Of a stretch of DNA of 64,000 bases, positions 32,397 through 44,535 are shown piece after piece. Positions within the stretch are counted from its first letter, which is position 1. The number at the start of each line of letters is the position of its first letter. Under the pieces are notes generated by a model. That model did no database searches. It saw nothing but the letters and a program-made list of their open reading frames with translations, and was not told where the DNA came from. Location: contig CM057062.1 of the NCBI GenBank assembly GCA_029945375.1, positions 1,302,001 to 1,366,000 of the forward strand, written 5' to 3'. Source of the stretch: Agaricus subrufescens (lineage: Eukaryota > Basidiomycota > Agaricomycetes > Agaricales > Agaricaceae). Position numbers and translations under genes: made by a program.

Positions 32397-33933
32397 TCAA
32401 TAGGGACAATGACAATGCCTTTCAATATCGTTCATCTCCAATCCAGGTATAGAAGCAGCCACCATCGCATTCAAATTAGGCCTTGGATGCCCCAACGCGC
32501 AACGTCTTAGTCTATGGGTCAATCTCAAATATTTGAGACCCCAATCGGTATATCTGCGGTTATCAAACTTAGCGCCAAACTTGGATTCCATTATTGCCTG
32601 ACAGGGAGATAGTCAGCGGGAATATTGGAGTTTATAGAGCTATGGAAAACACTTACACAACAATCTTTTTGCACTCTGGGAATGAACTTTAAACCACTGT
32701 ATATGAGTTCGAGAGAGTCGAGCATCGGGAGATGTGAGGCGAGGAGGTCGAAATGCTCTGGACGTAGATAATCCACCTGAAGATAGAGAGAGCATAAATT
32801 GACGTTGGTCCAAGCTACCTTCTGCGCCCCGAAGCACGAGCTTCTTGATATTCTGGGCGAAGGTTATGAAAGGGGGTAGACGGAAGTGTTGTCGTACTTC
32901 CTCGCCAGTTTCGATGTCTAAGGCCAGCTCATGAAGCGCAGATAGCTCAAGAGTTGGGAGGACATCATTGATGAGCTGTTTGGACATTTCAAGAATATCC
33001 GACAGGAGAAAGTATGTGGGTCCAAGGTATAAATCGAGGTGTTCGAGCGTAGAAACATGTAGAGCAAGAAACCCTTGTAAGTATTTGAGTTGAGATAGTG
33101 ACGACGGAGGTAGGACTATGGGTATTCGGAGTTTCTTCAATTTTGGGAGAGGTCCGAGGCTCCGGATGAGAGTCGAAAGGTCACCGGAGGAAAGACAAGT
33201 AGGCTCGTGAAGGCTGAGTGCCTCTAGTGTATCTTTATGGGATTTGATAAAGGCTGTGATCTTGCTACACACAGGAGAAGAAGTCGGTATGATTGTCTGG
33301 CACAAGATAAAAGTGAAAGAGAGACACTTGAGATGGGGGAGTACTGGAGAACGAAAATCGAGGAAGTCTTCCAAGTTATCCCAACTGGCTTCGATATAGA
33401 GCGTGTGGATGAATTGGCCTCGATGAGACCAAATATCACGGAGTAAATTCGAACAAGTATCCGTCCACGCAAAATTATCTAGATAGAGCGTGATTTTGCC
33501 AAGTTGTAAGAAATTAGGTAGACAGGTTGCGAGAGTTGCGACAACATCCGCGGGTTTTGCGGGTTGATTGGTCCAAGGCTGCTTCCTCTTTGAAGTAGAA
33601 AACAATGTCTTGACCTTTTTGCTCAACGATCGGTATTTGGATGTATGAGCTACAGACAGGAAACTCGAGTTGATTTCCAGCCACTGTATATGTTGAGTTA
33701 CGATTGGTTCCCTGTGTCGAAATGAAGTCAGGCTCTTGTAAAACAATGGAAAGTACACGCCTAATTCTTTCAAGAGTGCGAGTATCCGATGCCGTCACCA
33801 CAAACTTCTGGTACATATCAGCCATAGACAGTTCAAATAGCTGACGGCTGACTCCCAGCAGTTCACGAATAGTATCGGGAGAAAGATAAGAGAAGATTTT
33901 CATCCAAAGTTCCAATGGTAAGTTAGGGACCAT
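32397..33933 (-). CDS. F-box protein, copy 4 (probably damaged)
   Basis: Exon 1 (33933-33761, 173 nt, same size as copies 1 and 2) encodes MVPNLPLELWMKIFSYLSP. Joining it in phase to exon 2 needs a GC-AG intron (33760-33712, 49 nt), because the GT seen in other copies is GC. Exon 2 (33711-32657) is Leu-rich. Near 32,805 the frame changes: the upstream frame reads on as LDQRQFML while the family continuation (NLCSLYLQVDYLRPEHFD) is in another frame, indicating a small deletion. The last intron (32656-32598) and exon 3 (32597-32397, RRYTDWGLKYLRL) are normal. More diverged from copies 1 and 2 than these are from each other. Confidence 0.65.
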
Positions 33934-34307
33934 AGCTGACGATGACGGTGCTTGCAGAGGAGTGAATCAACCATAAAGCAGTGATATGATGATACCGTTG
34001 ACAGGGATGTGAAAATATAGCCACAGGGTTCTCACAGGTATGGCACCTAATACTATATTCTCTGCAGGTTTACGAGACATGTGCGTATCGACGCTACTTG
34101 TTCGCTGACCCTACAGCAGAGGTTCACTGCAAAACAATTTCTTTACGCAAACCTGGAGACTCGGCTGTGAGTAACATATGAAGGTGTGACGGCGTGACAG
34201 CGTGCGTGATTCGGTGTTCACGTCGCTCGTTCACGTCGACCCGTCTCTCCCTGTTTCCCCGTTTTCTCGACCCTTTCTTGTATTTCTCGCCGCTCTGAGC
34301 CGACAAT
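33934..34307. other. Divergent intergenic region
   Basis: 374 bp between F-box copy 4 (minus) and the AT-hook gene (plus). The half next to the plus-strand gene is C/T-rich, as is common just before fungal start codons. It also separates the repeat-rich left half from the conserved right half. Confidence 0.5.
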
Positions 34308-36285
34308 ATGGGAGACTTTCCCTGGGAAGTCATAAAGGCAGAGACTCTTCGGCTCATCGCCCGCGACCTAGGTATCAAACGAAGCCTGAAGCGGGATGAG
34401 ACCATCGCATTTTTGCGCTCTGTACAAAAACGTGGTCGTATGTTGCTCTCGTTAATCTCTATGAGCATCATCTGACAGGAGCTACATCAAATTTTTGGCG
34501 GAATGTTGACTATTGAAGTGGGACCCGCCCTGGTGAACGAGATTTCCAAGGACCTCGGACGTTCAACCTCTAGGCTAGACGACGAAGACGACGCATCTTC
34601 GCCCCCACCACCAACGCCGCGGAGTCCCCCTTCTACTAGGACAAGGTCCAAGCCTAGGACCCCAACGTCTCGTCGGGGTACATCGCGTAAACGCCCGGCT
34701 CAGGAGATGGAACCCTCCTCGCTCGCGGATAACGAGGATGAAGACGAGGATGCGGAGGGTGAAACTGATGTAGGGATGGATATCGAACCGGCATCTATCT
34801 CCGCAGTTGGGCGGAATGCGCGCTCTAGAAGTAGCAAGCGATTGCGGCTGTCGGATCCTGGCCCAGCACCCGCGAGGAACACTAGATCCAAAGACGCTGC
34901 CCAAACTTCTATTTCGGCCATGACCCTTAGGTCATCTCCAAGAAGAGGTAGCTCTGCTAGACATACCAATGGCCAGCGTCATGTTAGCATGAAACGAACT
35001 AGCCGGAAGTCTAGAAAGCAAGCTCCCATCGAAGAAGGTGAAGAAGGTGAAGACGCGGATGCAGATGCAGAAGGCGAAGATGACATAGATCTGGAGGAAG
35101 AGACAGAAAAAATCTCCACAGGCCCAGACGCACTCGCTGCTGTCTTAACGAGGGCCAGCATTCAATCCAAAACGCCTCGTCCCCGAGGACGACCTCGCAA
35201 AGTCTCCCAAAAACAAGTCAGAATCTCGAAGCCAAGACTCAGTCGGCCACGCCCCCTACCGTCAGTTACTTCGCGACCTCAGTCCGGACCTAGCACGGAC
35301 ATTAATGTTGACTCTCCGCGCCCGAAGCGTACTATCAAACCAACCCCTAAAGCCTCATTATTGGGACAAGTTAAACGACCCACGTCCATACTCAGCAGGA
35401 CTATACGCTCCCCCGGTGGCCAGGCGCTGCAGAGAGGTGGTACCATTCTCTCACGAGTTCGATTTGGCGGCGGTGGAATGTCTGAAGGCCCCAAGGAGGT
35501 GTTCGATGGCGTTGTCTTGAACAAGCGCGTCGTCAGAGGAGCAGATCGAAACCTTATGAATGGTGTCATGAACTACGGGGACCGGGGCTTACAGTTAGAC
35601 GAGTTTGTTGCGAATGGCATTGAAAGACAGAATGCGTTGGAAAATGGGAATGATGACAGAATGATGAATTCTGACCTTGTACTGGATCACGAGGATGTAT
35701 CCACATTGGGAGGATCGAATAAAGGTGACTGATTTGGTGGTTTGCTGGCGTTATAGTCCTCTTAATAGTTATCGCTAGAAAATGATTTCTCATTCAGAGA
35801 TGTATCAGAAAGCAGTGACGGACGAGTTGGTACGTCTTCAACAACGAGTTCCAGATGTTACCATTATTCAACTGACATTAGAACGTGCTATAACTGGTGA
35901 AGAAGATGCCGAAGGCGAATGGGAACATGACGTACCCCAAACCGTAAACCCAAGCGCTCTTACGCAGGACTTGAGTCAACTCCAACATCAGACCGATCAA
36001 TTGAATTTAAATGACGTACAACGTGCACCCTTCCATGAGGTTGCCCAGCCTGAGCCACCCCAATCTCAACTTCCCCAATCTCAGCTCCCCCAAGTCGTTC
36101 CTGTAGTATCCCATTTCGAACTGCAGCCACGTATCCCAGAGCCTCAGCCTCAGTCCCAACCGCAGGCTGCTGTCCCATTGCCAATTGAACCTCAAGCAGG
36201 ACCATCCGGCTTACAAACCGAGCCGCAAACTACAACGGAAACGGCCCCGTCGGAGCTGGAACCTGTAGTCCAATCCATCACTTGA
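34308..36285 (+). CDS. AT-hook nuclear protein, unknown function
   Basis: Three exons (34308-34421, 34479-35724, 35798-36285) with matching phases give 615 aa. The first donor (GTACAA) is weak and less certain; the second intron (GTGACT...TTCAG) is clear. The N-terminus (FPWEVIKAETLRLIARDLG) looks like a short SAP-type helical motif. The middle is low-complexity and charged with runs of acidic residues, then an AT-hook (PRGRPRK) near residue 270. Exon 3 starts with a coiled-coil-like EMYQKAVTDELVRLQQR and ends in a Pro/Gln-rich tail with QSQLPQSQLPQ. DNA binding in the nucleus is inferred from the AT-hook and basic stretches; I cannot name the gene. Confidence 0.7.
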
Positions 36286-36651
36286 TCTCTAGATCCAGAA
36301 ATTAAAAAATCGAAGGTTTGACTCCCTATTTGAAGGACGGTAACACTTGTTGTAACGCCCTTGTTTTTTGAGCAATGTATGGTTATTGGTAGTATTGCAT
36401 TAGTTCTGTATCGATGAATGAATCATAATTGTGAGCCTTGCTCAATCGAAGGATGACGATAAGAACAGCGACCAACCATCTATTATCTGATGACTATAAC
36501 GTATAATCTATTCTACGTATTCTAGTTCATTCCTTCTCAAAGCAGATACGAGCAACTAGATCTCAACTATGAAAGCAACGGGAGGATTAAGGTATCGTGG
36601 AAGAACATATGATGGATATTTTTAGTTTGAGCGGGCAGAAGAACGGAAGCT
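36286..36651. other. Convergent 3' intergenic region
   Basis: 366 bp between the stops of the AT-hook gene and the peroxiredoxin gene. AT-rich with several AATAAA-like words; probably both 3' UTRs. Nothing else seen. Confidence 0.4.
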
Positions 36652-37641
36652 TCAGTCCTTACGAGCACGCTTGTTAGGGTGTCCATTGGTGTGGCCATTC
36701 GCGTTGGTAGCGGAGAAGTACTCCAGCTTCTCAGACGGGCTCGGTTTGATAGTCTTGGAACCCTCGTTCCAGTTCGCGGGGCAAACCTCACCATGCTTAT
36801 CCTATTAGGAAAATGTCCCTTGAGCGATCCGAAAAATAGAAAAAAAAGATGAGAATAAAACTGACAGTGAATTGGAATGCCTTGATCAATCGGAGTGTTT
36901 CATCAACGGAACGTCCGACAGGAAGATCGTTAACAGTGATTTGCCTGAGAGAAGCAGAAAAAAAATGTATTGATTAATGTTCTAAATATAGATAGTCGTG
37001 GAGGTACCCACCTCAGAATACCCTTAGGGTCAATAATGAAAAGGCCACGGAGTGCGATGCCCTCATTCTCCAACAAAACGCCGTATTCCCGGCAAATTTG
37101 CATGTTCCTGTCTGCAAGGAGAGGAAGCATAAGGTTAGGGCCGAGTCCACCCTCTTTGCGCGCTTGTGAAGCCCAAGCATGATGGGAGAATTTGGAATCG
37201 GTAGAGACCCCTGAAAGTTTTTTTTTGAGACAATTAAGAGGAGTTATGCGGAGGAAGAGAGCGTACCGAGTACTGTCGTATTCAAGGATTTGAACTGAGA
37301 AAGCGCGTCGTTGAACGCGAGGATCTCACTGTTCCCTGTGGTGAGCACTTCTGATGCGAAAAATCGTAGGTTATACGCGCTTACGTCGGACACACAAAGG
37401 TAAAGTCCCTGAAAAAGTATAAGATAAGCATAATCGAGACGCGATAACCGACGCACATAGGGTAGAAAAGTAGGACAACCCTGCGAAGAGCGGAAGATAA
37501 ATTAACAGTTCGCGAAAATAGGCACGACTCGCGACTTTACCATTGACCAAGCAAGCTTGTTAAGGAAATATCCTGGAACAAGCCGTCTACAACAGCTTCT
37601 GCGTTGAAAGCGGGAGCAGGACGTTGAACAAGAGCAACCAT
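36652..37641 (-). CDS. 2-Cys peroxiredoxin
   Basis: Reduces hydrogen peroxide and organic peroxides using thioredoxin; typically cytosolic. Seven exons (37641-37541, 37480-37457, 37408-37385, 37328-37267, 37210-37012, 36944-36866, 36801-36652) join in phase to 212 aa. The peroxidatic Cys is in [10 protein letters not shown], with the conserved FYPM before it, and the resolving Cys is in [20 protein letters not shown] is the usual strand before the C-terminal domain. The tail contains [15 protein letters not shown], a basic end unusual for this family. Exons 2 and 3 are only 24 nt each and carry the active-site stretch. The length fits typical 2-Cys peroxiredoxins. Confidence 0.95.
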
Positions 37642-38498
37642 ATCTGAAGTACGATTTCTGCAAACGCGCTGAGAGGAACAGGAATTAAAAATGCCGGCAG
37701 CCCCAAGAGACTCTGCATTTTATGATCGCGTTATTTGAGGTTATTTGGCCTCCTTTTTCGCTGCCATTCTTTCCCGTTCTATCCCGAATGGTCAGAAATT
37801 GGTTGGATGAACGTTTGCCAAGTTATCGCGGTTTATCTCAAACATATAATGAGTGTAGGGGTAGGAGATGTCGGAAGATCCCGAATATGATTCGATGTCT
37901 GTGCCGGCCTCGTCACCCACTTTTAGAGAGAGCTAATGGGATGCTCGGACCATATGTAAGGATGATAGAGAATTTATCATATCATTCTTCACTTATATGT
38001 CATAAATAGATTCCAATAAGACTCGAAGGTAAAATCATGCAACAAATACCCTAATTAGTTGTCAACCACTTGAGTGAACGAGTATGAGCGAACGGATGAA
38101 TGTCACGAAATAATGTTTACCCGGATCGAGTGGTGTATCGAAACACGATAATTGCCTTGCAATAAGCTTGGAATCTCTGGTATCCTAATCCGATGCTGTA
38201 CCTCCCTCCTCCTATTGACCTTCGATTCTCAATTAAAGTTCGTCACGTAATTATTCACTTTTAGCGCAGAAACTGAATTGGTTTTAGACGAAAAACAAAA
38301 ATAGATATGTCGATATGATTCCACATGTCTTAGGACTCCAAGAGGAGAATATCAATTCTTCAAAGTCGAATAGGATCACATGTTAGGAAAGCCATCCTAA
38401 GAAAGCTATTGAATTTCCTCGCTGCTCCTAAGCAGGTGGAAAGGAAAGCCAATAAGCACAACCTATCTTTACTATATGATATTGAAGGCTTACGACCT
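37642..38498. other. Intergenic region upstream of peroxiredoxin
   Basis: 857 bp, AT-rich. It includes the peroxiredoxin promoter side and the 3' flank of hydrolase 1. No gene or repeat that I can support. Confidence 0.4.
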
Positions 38499-39544
38499 CT
38501 AGACGATTGAATGGATCCAGTCTATCATCTCCATAGCCCATTCTTCTCCTTGTCCACTAGAAAGGGCGGCGCCGATGCTGATGTGATTATGTCCTTTTGC
38601 TACTAAGAGCTTGATGGGCTGTTGGAGGAAAGTCTCGAGGTCATTCCGAAATTTCTTCCTGATTTCTTCTACTATCGGAGGATCCCATTCGCTTTCAGCA
38701 AGCAAAATATTGGGTAGTGTGTTGAGGCTTTTACTTTTGGCAGAGTTCAACAAGGCGAGGGCAGAGTGGGATTCCTGTTTGTCGCCATAATACAATTTGA
38801 ATGGCTCATCCAACAGAGAACGAGAATCGTAGTAATAGTATCCTGCCATGAGGATGGCACCTCTTATCTTGGATCGAAGAGGCGAATCTATGGAAAGAAC
38901 CTCGGGTTCGAGTAATAATGTGGAAAGGTGCACCGCTCCAGCTGAATGGCCCAACATGAAGATGTTGTCTGTACAGGGATTTGGTGTGGTTTGACTGATG
39001 AGTTTGTCTCGATTTATAGTTATCCATTGAACGGCGTCTCTTATATCTTCGACCGGTTTAGGATACTGAGCAGACATTGGAGGAGATGCGAGGCGATAAT
39101 CAGGAACAACGGTGATAAGGCCTTGCCGTGCAAAGAATGCGCCGATATTAGGATATCCTAAGGACGGAGGGGGCAGGACGCGATCTCCCGTCACAAAGCC
39201 GCCCCCATAAATCCAGAAGAAGACGAGTGTTTTCCCTGATTGTATTGTCGGAGGATAATAGACGTCTAACTATACAGGTTTTGTCAATTAGATAAAGATA
39301 GTAACTGTGCCACTTTTAAACGATGACATACTTGATGACGGTCTTCGACTCCATACTTGAATGTAGATCTCCGCACACTAGTGATGACAGACAAATCTTT
39401 GTTTGTAATCTCGAAGAAGGCCTGTAGTGCTAGGACATAATAAATCATCAGCGTTTCTGAATAAGACGGTTAGCACGGACTGGGTTCAAGAGCATCCAGG
39501 ATCTCTATTTTTCCTTCCTTTGTTAACTTTGATACGAGGTCCAT
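38499..39544 (-). CDS. Alpha/beta hydrolase (esterase-like), tandem copy 1
   Basis: Three exons (39544-39481, 39429-39332, 39269-38499) give 310 aa. The oxyanion-hole motif is FWIYGGGFVTGD. VPDYRLASPP and PKPVEDIRDAVQW are typical of the hormone-sensitive-lipase/carboxylesterase type. The nucleophile Ser is in GHSAGA and the catalytic His probably in KGHNHISI; the acid is probably in the SEWDPPI region. No signal peptide is seen, so it is likely cytosolic. Exons 1 and 2 are exactly as long as in tandem copy 2 (64 and 98 nt). The donor of intron 1 is GTCCGT, weaker than in copy 2. The substrate is unknown. Confidence 0.88.
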
Positions 39545-39848
39545 GTCGCTTACTTATTTATTGCTGCAAGGCGCGATCTGGCTAGACAGATTTGATAGTA
39601 AGCGATCCTGACTCAATTTAAGTGATAAAGCTGGGAACAGGAAAGATACCGTTAGACCTAAGAGAGGTGCGATTTCTCAGGCGTCAGACCGTGTGTATAT
39701 GTTTGGTGACCAAGCATCTCTACCCATACTGCGTAGGCCCTTATATTAGACTATTGCGTTATATGTCGTGATAATGGAAATAGTCATACGCATCTCCAGA
39801 AGATTCTACCTTCTGATATATCTGGCAGAGTCGCATATTTCAACAGTG

Positions 39849-39920
39849 GGTTCAGTGGTCTAGTGGTTATGATTTCTGTCTTACACACAGAAGGTCTCCA
39901 GTTCGAACCTGGACTGAACC
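39849..39920 (+). tRNA. tV(UAC): tRNA-Val(UAC)
   Basis: 72 nt with a full cloverleaf. The acceptor stem is GGTTCAG/CTGAACC, A box TGGTCTAGTGG, anticodon stem TCTGT/ACAGA with loop CTTACAC (anticodon TAC), and T arm TCCAG-TTCGAAC-CTGGA. No intron. It lies in the spacer between the two hydrolase genes. Confidence 0.95.
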
Positions 39921-39923
39921 ATA

Positions 39924-39931
39924 TTTTTTTT
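39924..39931 (+). terminator. RNA polymerase III terminator
   Basis: A run of eight T residues four bases after the tRNA 3' end, the standard stop signal for polymerase III. Confidence 0.85.
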
Positions 39932-40053
39932 CTTTTCAATTTTTGTGCGTCCAGCCAAACTGATCCTGAGGACAGCACTGGAGGAGAAAAAGATATAGAA
40001 ATCTAAGTTTCTGCCGTATGCATTTTCAAACTATTTCTACCTTTGAGTGATCA

Positions 40054-41098
40054 CTAAGCATCCGAACGTATCCATTCCGACACTTCCAAAGCCCATTCTT
40101 CCCCTTGTCCACTAGAAAGAGCGGCGTGGATGCTGAGATGATTGTGCCCTTTGGCAATCAGCACTTGAACAGATTGCTGCATGAAAATTTCAAGGGCGCA
40201 GTGGAACTTCCCCCTCATTTCCCTGAGTATCTGAGGCTCAAACTGAGCCTCAGCTATCAAAAGCTTCGGCAGCATGTTCGCTTTGAGTCCGTTACTTTCC
40301 GCAGATTCAAGAAGGCCAAGAAGGCAGTGAGTATCCAGTTTAGTACCATAAAACATCTTCGTAGCATCTTCAATCCGAGCGCGTGCATCGTTGTAGTACA
40401 ACGCAGCGAACGAAATTGCACCCTTGATCTTGGATCGAAGAGGAGAGTTTACTGGTAAAACTTGGGTGTCAAACACTAAGCTTGCTATGTGTGTCGCTCC
40501 AGCGGAATGGCCGAGGATGAAGATAGAGTCTGTATCAGGATTTGGAGTTGTATCACTGATGAGTTTGTCTCGATTGTTGACCGACCATTGAACGGAATCT
40601 CGGATATCTTCAACAGGTTTAGGGTACTGAGCCGACGCAGGGGGTGAAGCGAGGCGGTAATCCGGAATAACAACGAGAAAGCCTTGATGAGCAAAGAATG
40701 CACCGACGTTAATGTAAGTCGTGTCAAAGGGGCGAGGGAGAACGCGATCTCCATGTATAAAACCCCCTCCATAGACGAAGAAGAGAATGGTCGTTTTTCC
40801 TGCCTGATTTGTCGGTGGATAATAAACGTCGAGCTGAATTCACATAGATGAGATCGATCACAACAACGATATGTTTAACATACGTAATGACGTTTATCAC
40901 TTCCGTATTTGAATGTCAACCTTTTCACCTCGTTTAAGAAAGATCTGTTTTTCTCTACAAGTTCCTTGAAAGGCATGAGAGCTGGAACAGCCCGATCAGT
41001 CCTGCACGTTTTCGACAGGCTTGAACGTACTTACTAGGCTCTAGGGTATCCGCGATTTCAAATCGTCCCTCTTTGGTGAGTTGTGAAACGGCGTCCAT
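40054..41098 (-). CDS. Alpha/beta hydrolase (esterase-like), tandem copy 2
   Basis: Paralogue of the preceding gene in the same orientation. Three exons (41098-41035, 40981-40884, 40833-40054) give 313 aa. Motifs: FFVYGGGFIHGD (oxyanion hole), IPDYRLASPP, GHSAGA (nucleophile Ser) and KGHNHLSI (His). Intron positions and the sizes of exons 1 and 2 are identical to copy 1, which shows a tandem duplication. The tRNA-Val lies between the copies. Splice sites are all standard. Function is inferred only at the family level (esterase/lipase). Confidence 0.9.
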
Positions 41099-41239
41099 GT
41101 CTGTCGAGATCTTAGTTTCGGTACATGTCAAGCAAACAGGACCAGTACTTAGCGACTTGAGATAAGCCTTGACAGAGAGTCGAGCGTTTGGGATTGGTGA
41201 TTCCCTAATTTATACTCATTTTTAGGGGGATTTTACTTA

Positions 41240-41402
41240 GGGGTAGGTTCCTGGAGCGGTCGAGTCCTCGGAGAGTACGGGTTAACAGGAGTCCGGTTAT
41301 AAATCGAGTATATACAAAGTTTTGAGGGGTAGGTTCCTGGAGCGATTGAGTCCTCGGAGAGTACGGAGTCCGACTATAAATTATAGTATATACAAAATTT
41401 TG
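41240..41402. repeat. Two-unit tandem duplication, ~86 and 77 bp
   Basis: Units 41240-41325 and 41326-41402 both begin GGGGTAGGTTCCTGGAGCG and end in a TATAAAT...GTATATACAAA segment. The second lacks about 9 bp. It lies directly downstream of the cyclodeaminase-family gene, between it and hydrolase 2. Confidence 0.85.
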
Positions 41403-41412
41403 ACAAACCATG

Positions 41413-42608
41413 TTAGATCGTAGTGTCGTAGCTTTCAATCAGGGTGCCAAGATGGACGTTCTTCGCATACCCTACCACCTCCTTGGCCATTGCCGCGTCC
41501 TGCAAACCTATCCCCACTGATTTATATACCGTGACGGGACCAGTAAAGTCTTGTCTAATCATTTCGATATCAATTTCCTCTGATGTTAGCGGAATCTCAT
41601 TATCGAGAAAGCGGTTCCGCCCTTCCAAGAGGAGTTTCCCTATTTCAACCCAAGATCTTTGGTCCACCTTCGCCTTGATTAAATCACCCGCCTCTCTTGC
41701 ACAAGCATCTTGAGAATCGACAATGATAGCCTGACGGATCTGATGACCAACGCCAGGAAGTAACGAGGACTCTGCTCTATGAATAAGAGCTTCTTCTACT
41801 TCCTGCATATGGGGTCGGTAGCTCCCAACGAGGACGATGTGAGTTCCAGAAGAAACCCACGAAGAAGAAAAGAGAGGGACAGTAGATGACGTCGCGCAAA
41901 CGATGATGTCGGCCGCTTCTACCCCTCTTCGAATAGCATCTTCGTCCTTGAGTGAGACAAGGTGGAATGCAGCTCGAGGAAAGTTTGTAACGGCAGAATT
42001 GTACAAGTCTGATGCACGTTTGTTGAGATTGCGATTGACGATAGTGCAGGATGAGATGCTTGGATAATGTCTGAGGAAGACGTCGAGGTGAGATTCGACT
42101 TGTTTTCCAGACCCAAAGAACACTATATTTTGAGGTTTGCGTACTCCGACTAGAGTCGCGGATAATAAAGAACCTTATAATGCAAAAATGAGCATTAAGG
42201 TACATAACAAATTGCGATAGACAAACCTCCTGCATTGCGCAGAGCAGTTAACTCTCTCGCATTCATGACTGCATCGACTGCGCCGGTCTCTTCATTCAGA
42301 ACGAGGGTGGTAGCAGGTAAACCTCGTAAATCTCCCTCGTCACGAGGTACACTGACGACTTTCACAGTCGTACCCTCCAGAGCATCTTCAGGTGATGTTA
42401 CTCGAACAGGCATGAACAAGGTTGTATGAGATTTCATCTCAATGGCCGTCCGATGGGGTGTCTGGATTGCTGGGGCGGCACCCTCAGAGTCATTGGGAGG
42501 CCTTGAGAACGCAGTGAAAACGCGGCCCATGAGCTCTTGAAGAAATGTTGTACTGAAAGAGGAGGCGACATTCCTGACGTCGCTTGCCGATAGAACTAGA
42601 AGAGACAT
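41413..42608 (-). CDS. Ornithine cyclodeaminase / mu-crystallin family protein
   Basis: Two exons (42608-42227, 42173-41413; intron 54 nt) give 380 aa. NAD(P)-binding Rossmann fold: the Gly-rich loop is VFFGSGKQVESHL, followed by TIVNRN, ADIIVCATSSTVPLF and HIVLVGSYRPHMQE. The first half has the family's substrate-side motifs (EMKSHTTLFMP, TTLVLNEETGAVDAVMNARELTALRNAGG). Members include ornithine cyclodeaminase, ketimine reductase and alanine dehydrogenase types; I cannot tell which from the sequence. Expected to be cytosolic. It is next to the O-acetylhomoserine sulfhydrylase gene but I see no reason to link their functions. Confidence 0.9.
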
Positions 42609-42813
42609 GATAAGCAGAGGTCGCGGCCCCAGTCAACGTCACAGTTGGCTATTGGAGTGACTCGGCGACAGCCTGACCCAATCATGTGCTCCACTGCTTC
42701 AATGGGAAGATAAACTGATTCTATTCAGGTTGCCCTGCAACATGTTGACCACCGATATATAACTGTGAGCATAGTGTTATCATTGGTATCTCGTACTCAG
42801 TGCCCAGCTCCGA

Positions 42814-44535
<1,722 letters not shown>

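Noticed and set aside
34422..34478. Donor GTATGT at 34437 for the first intron of the AT-hook gene
   Set aside because: It looks better as a site, but it puts exon 2 out of frame with the long open frame; GTACAA at 34422 keeps phase.
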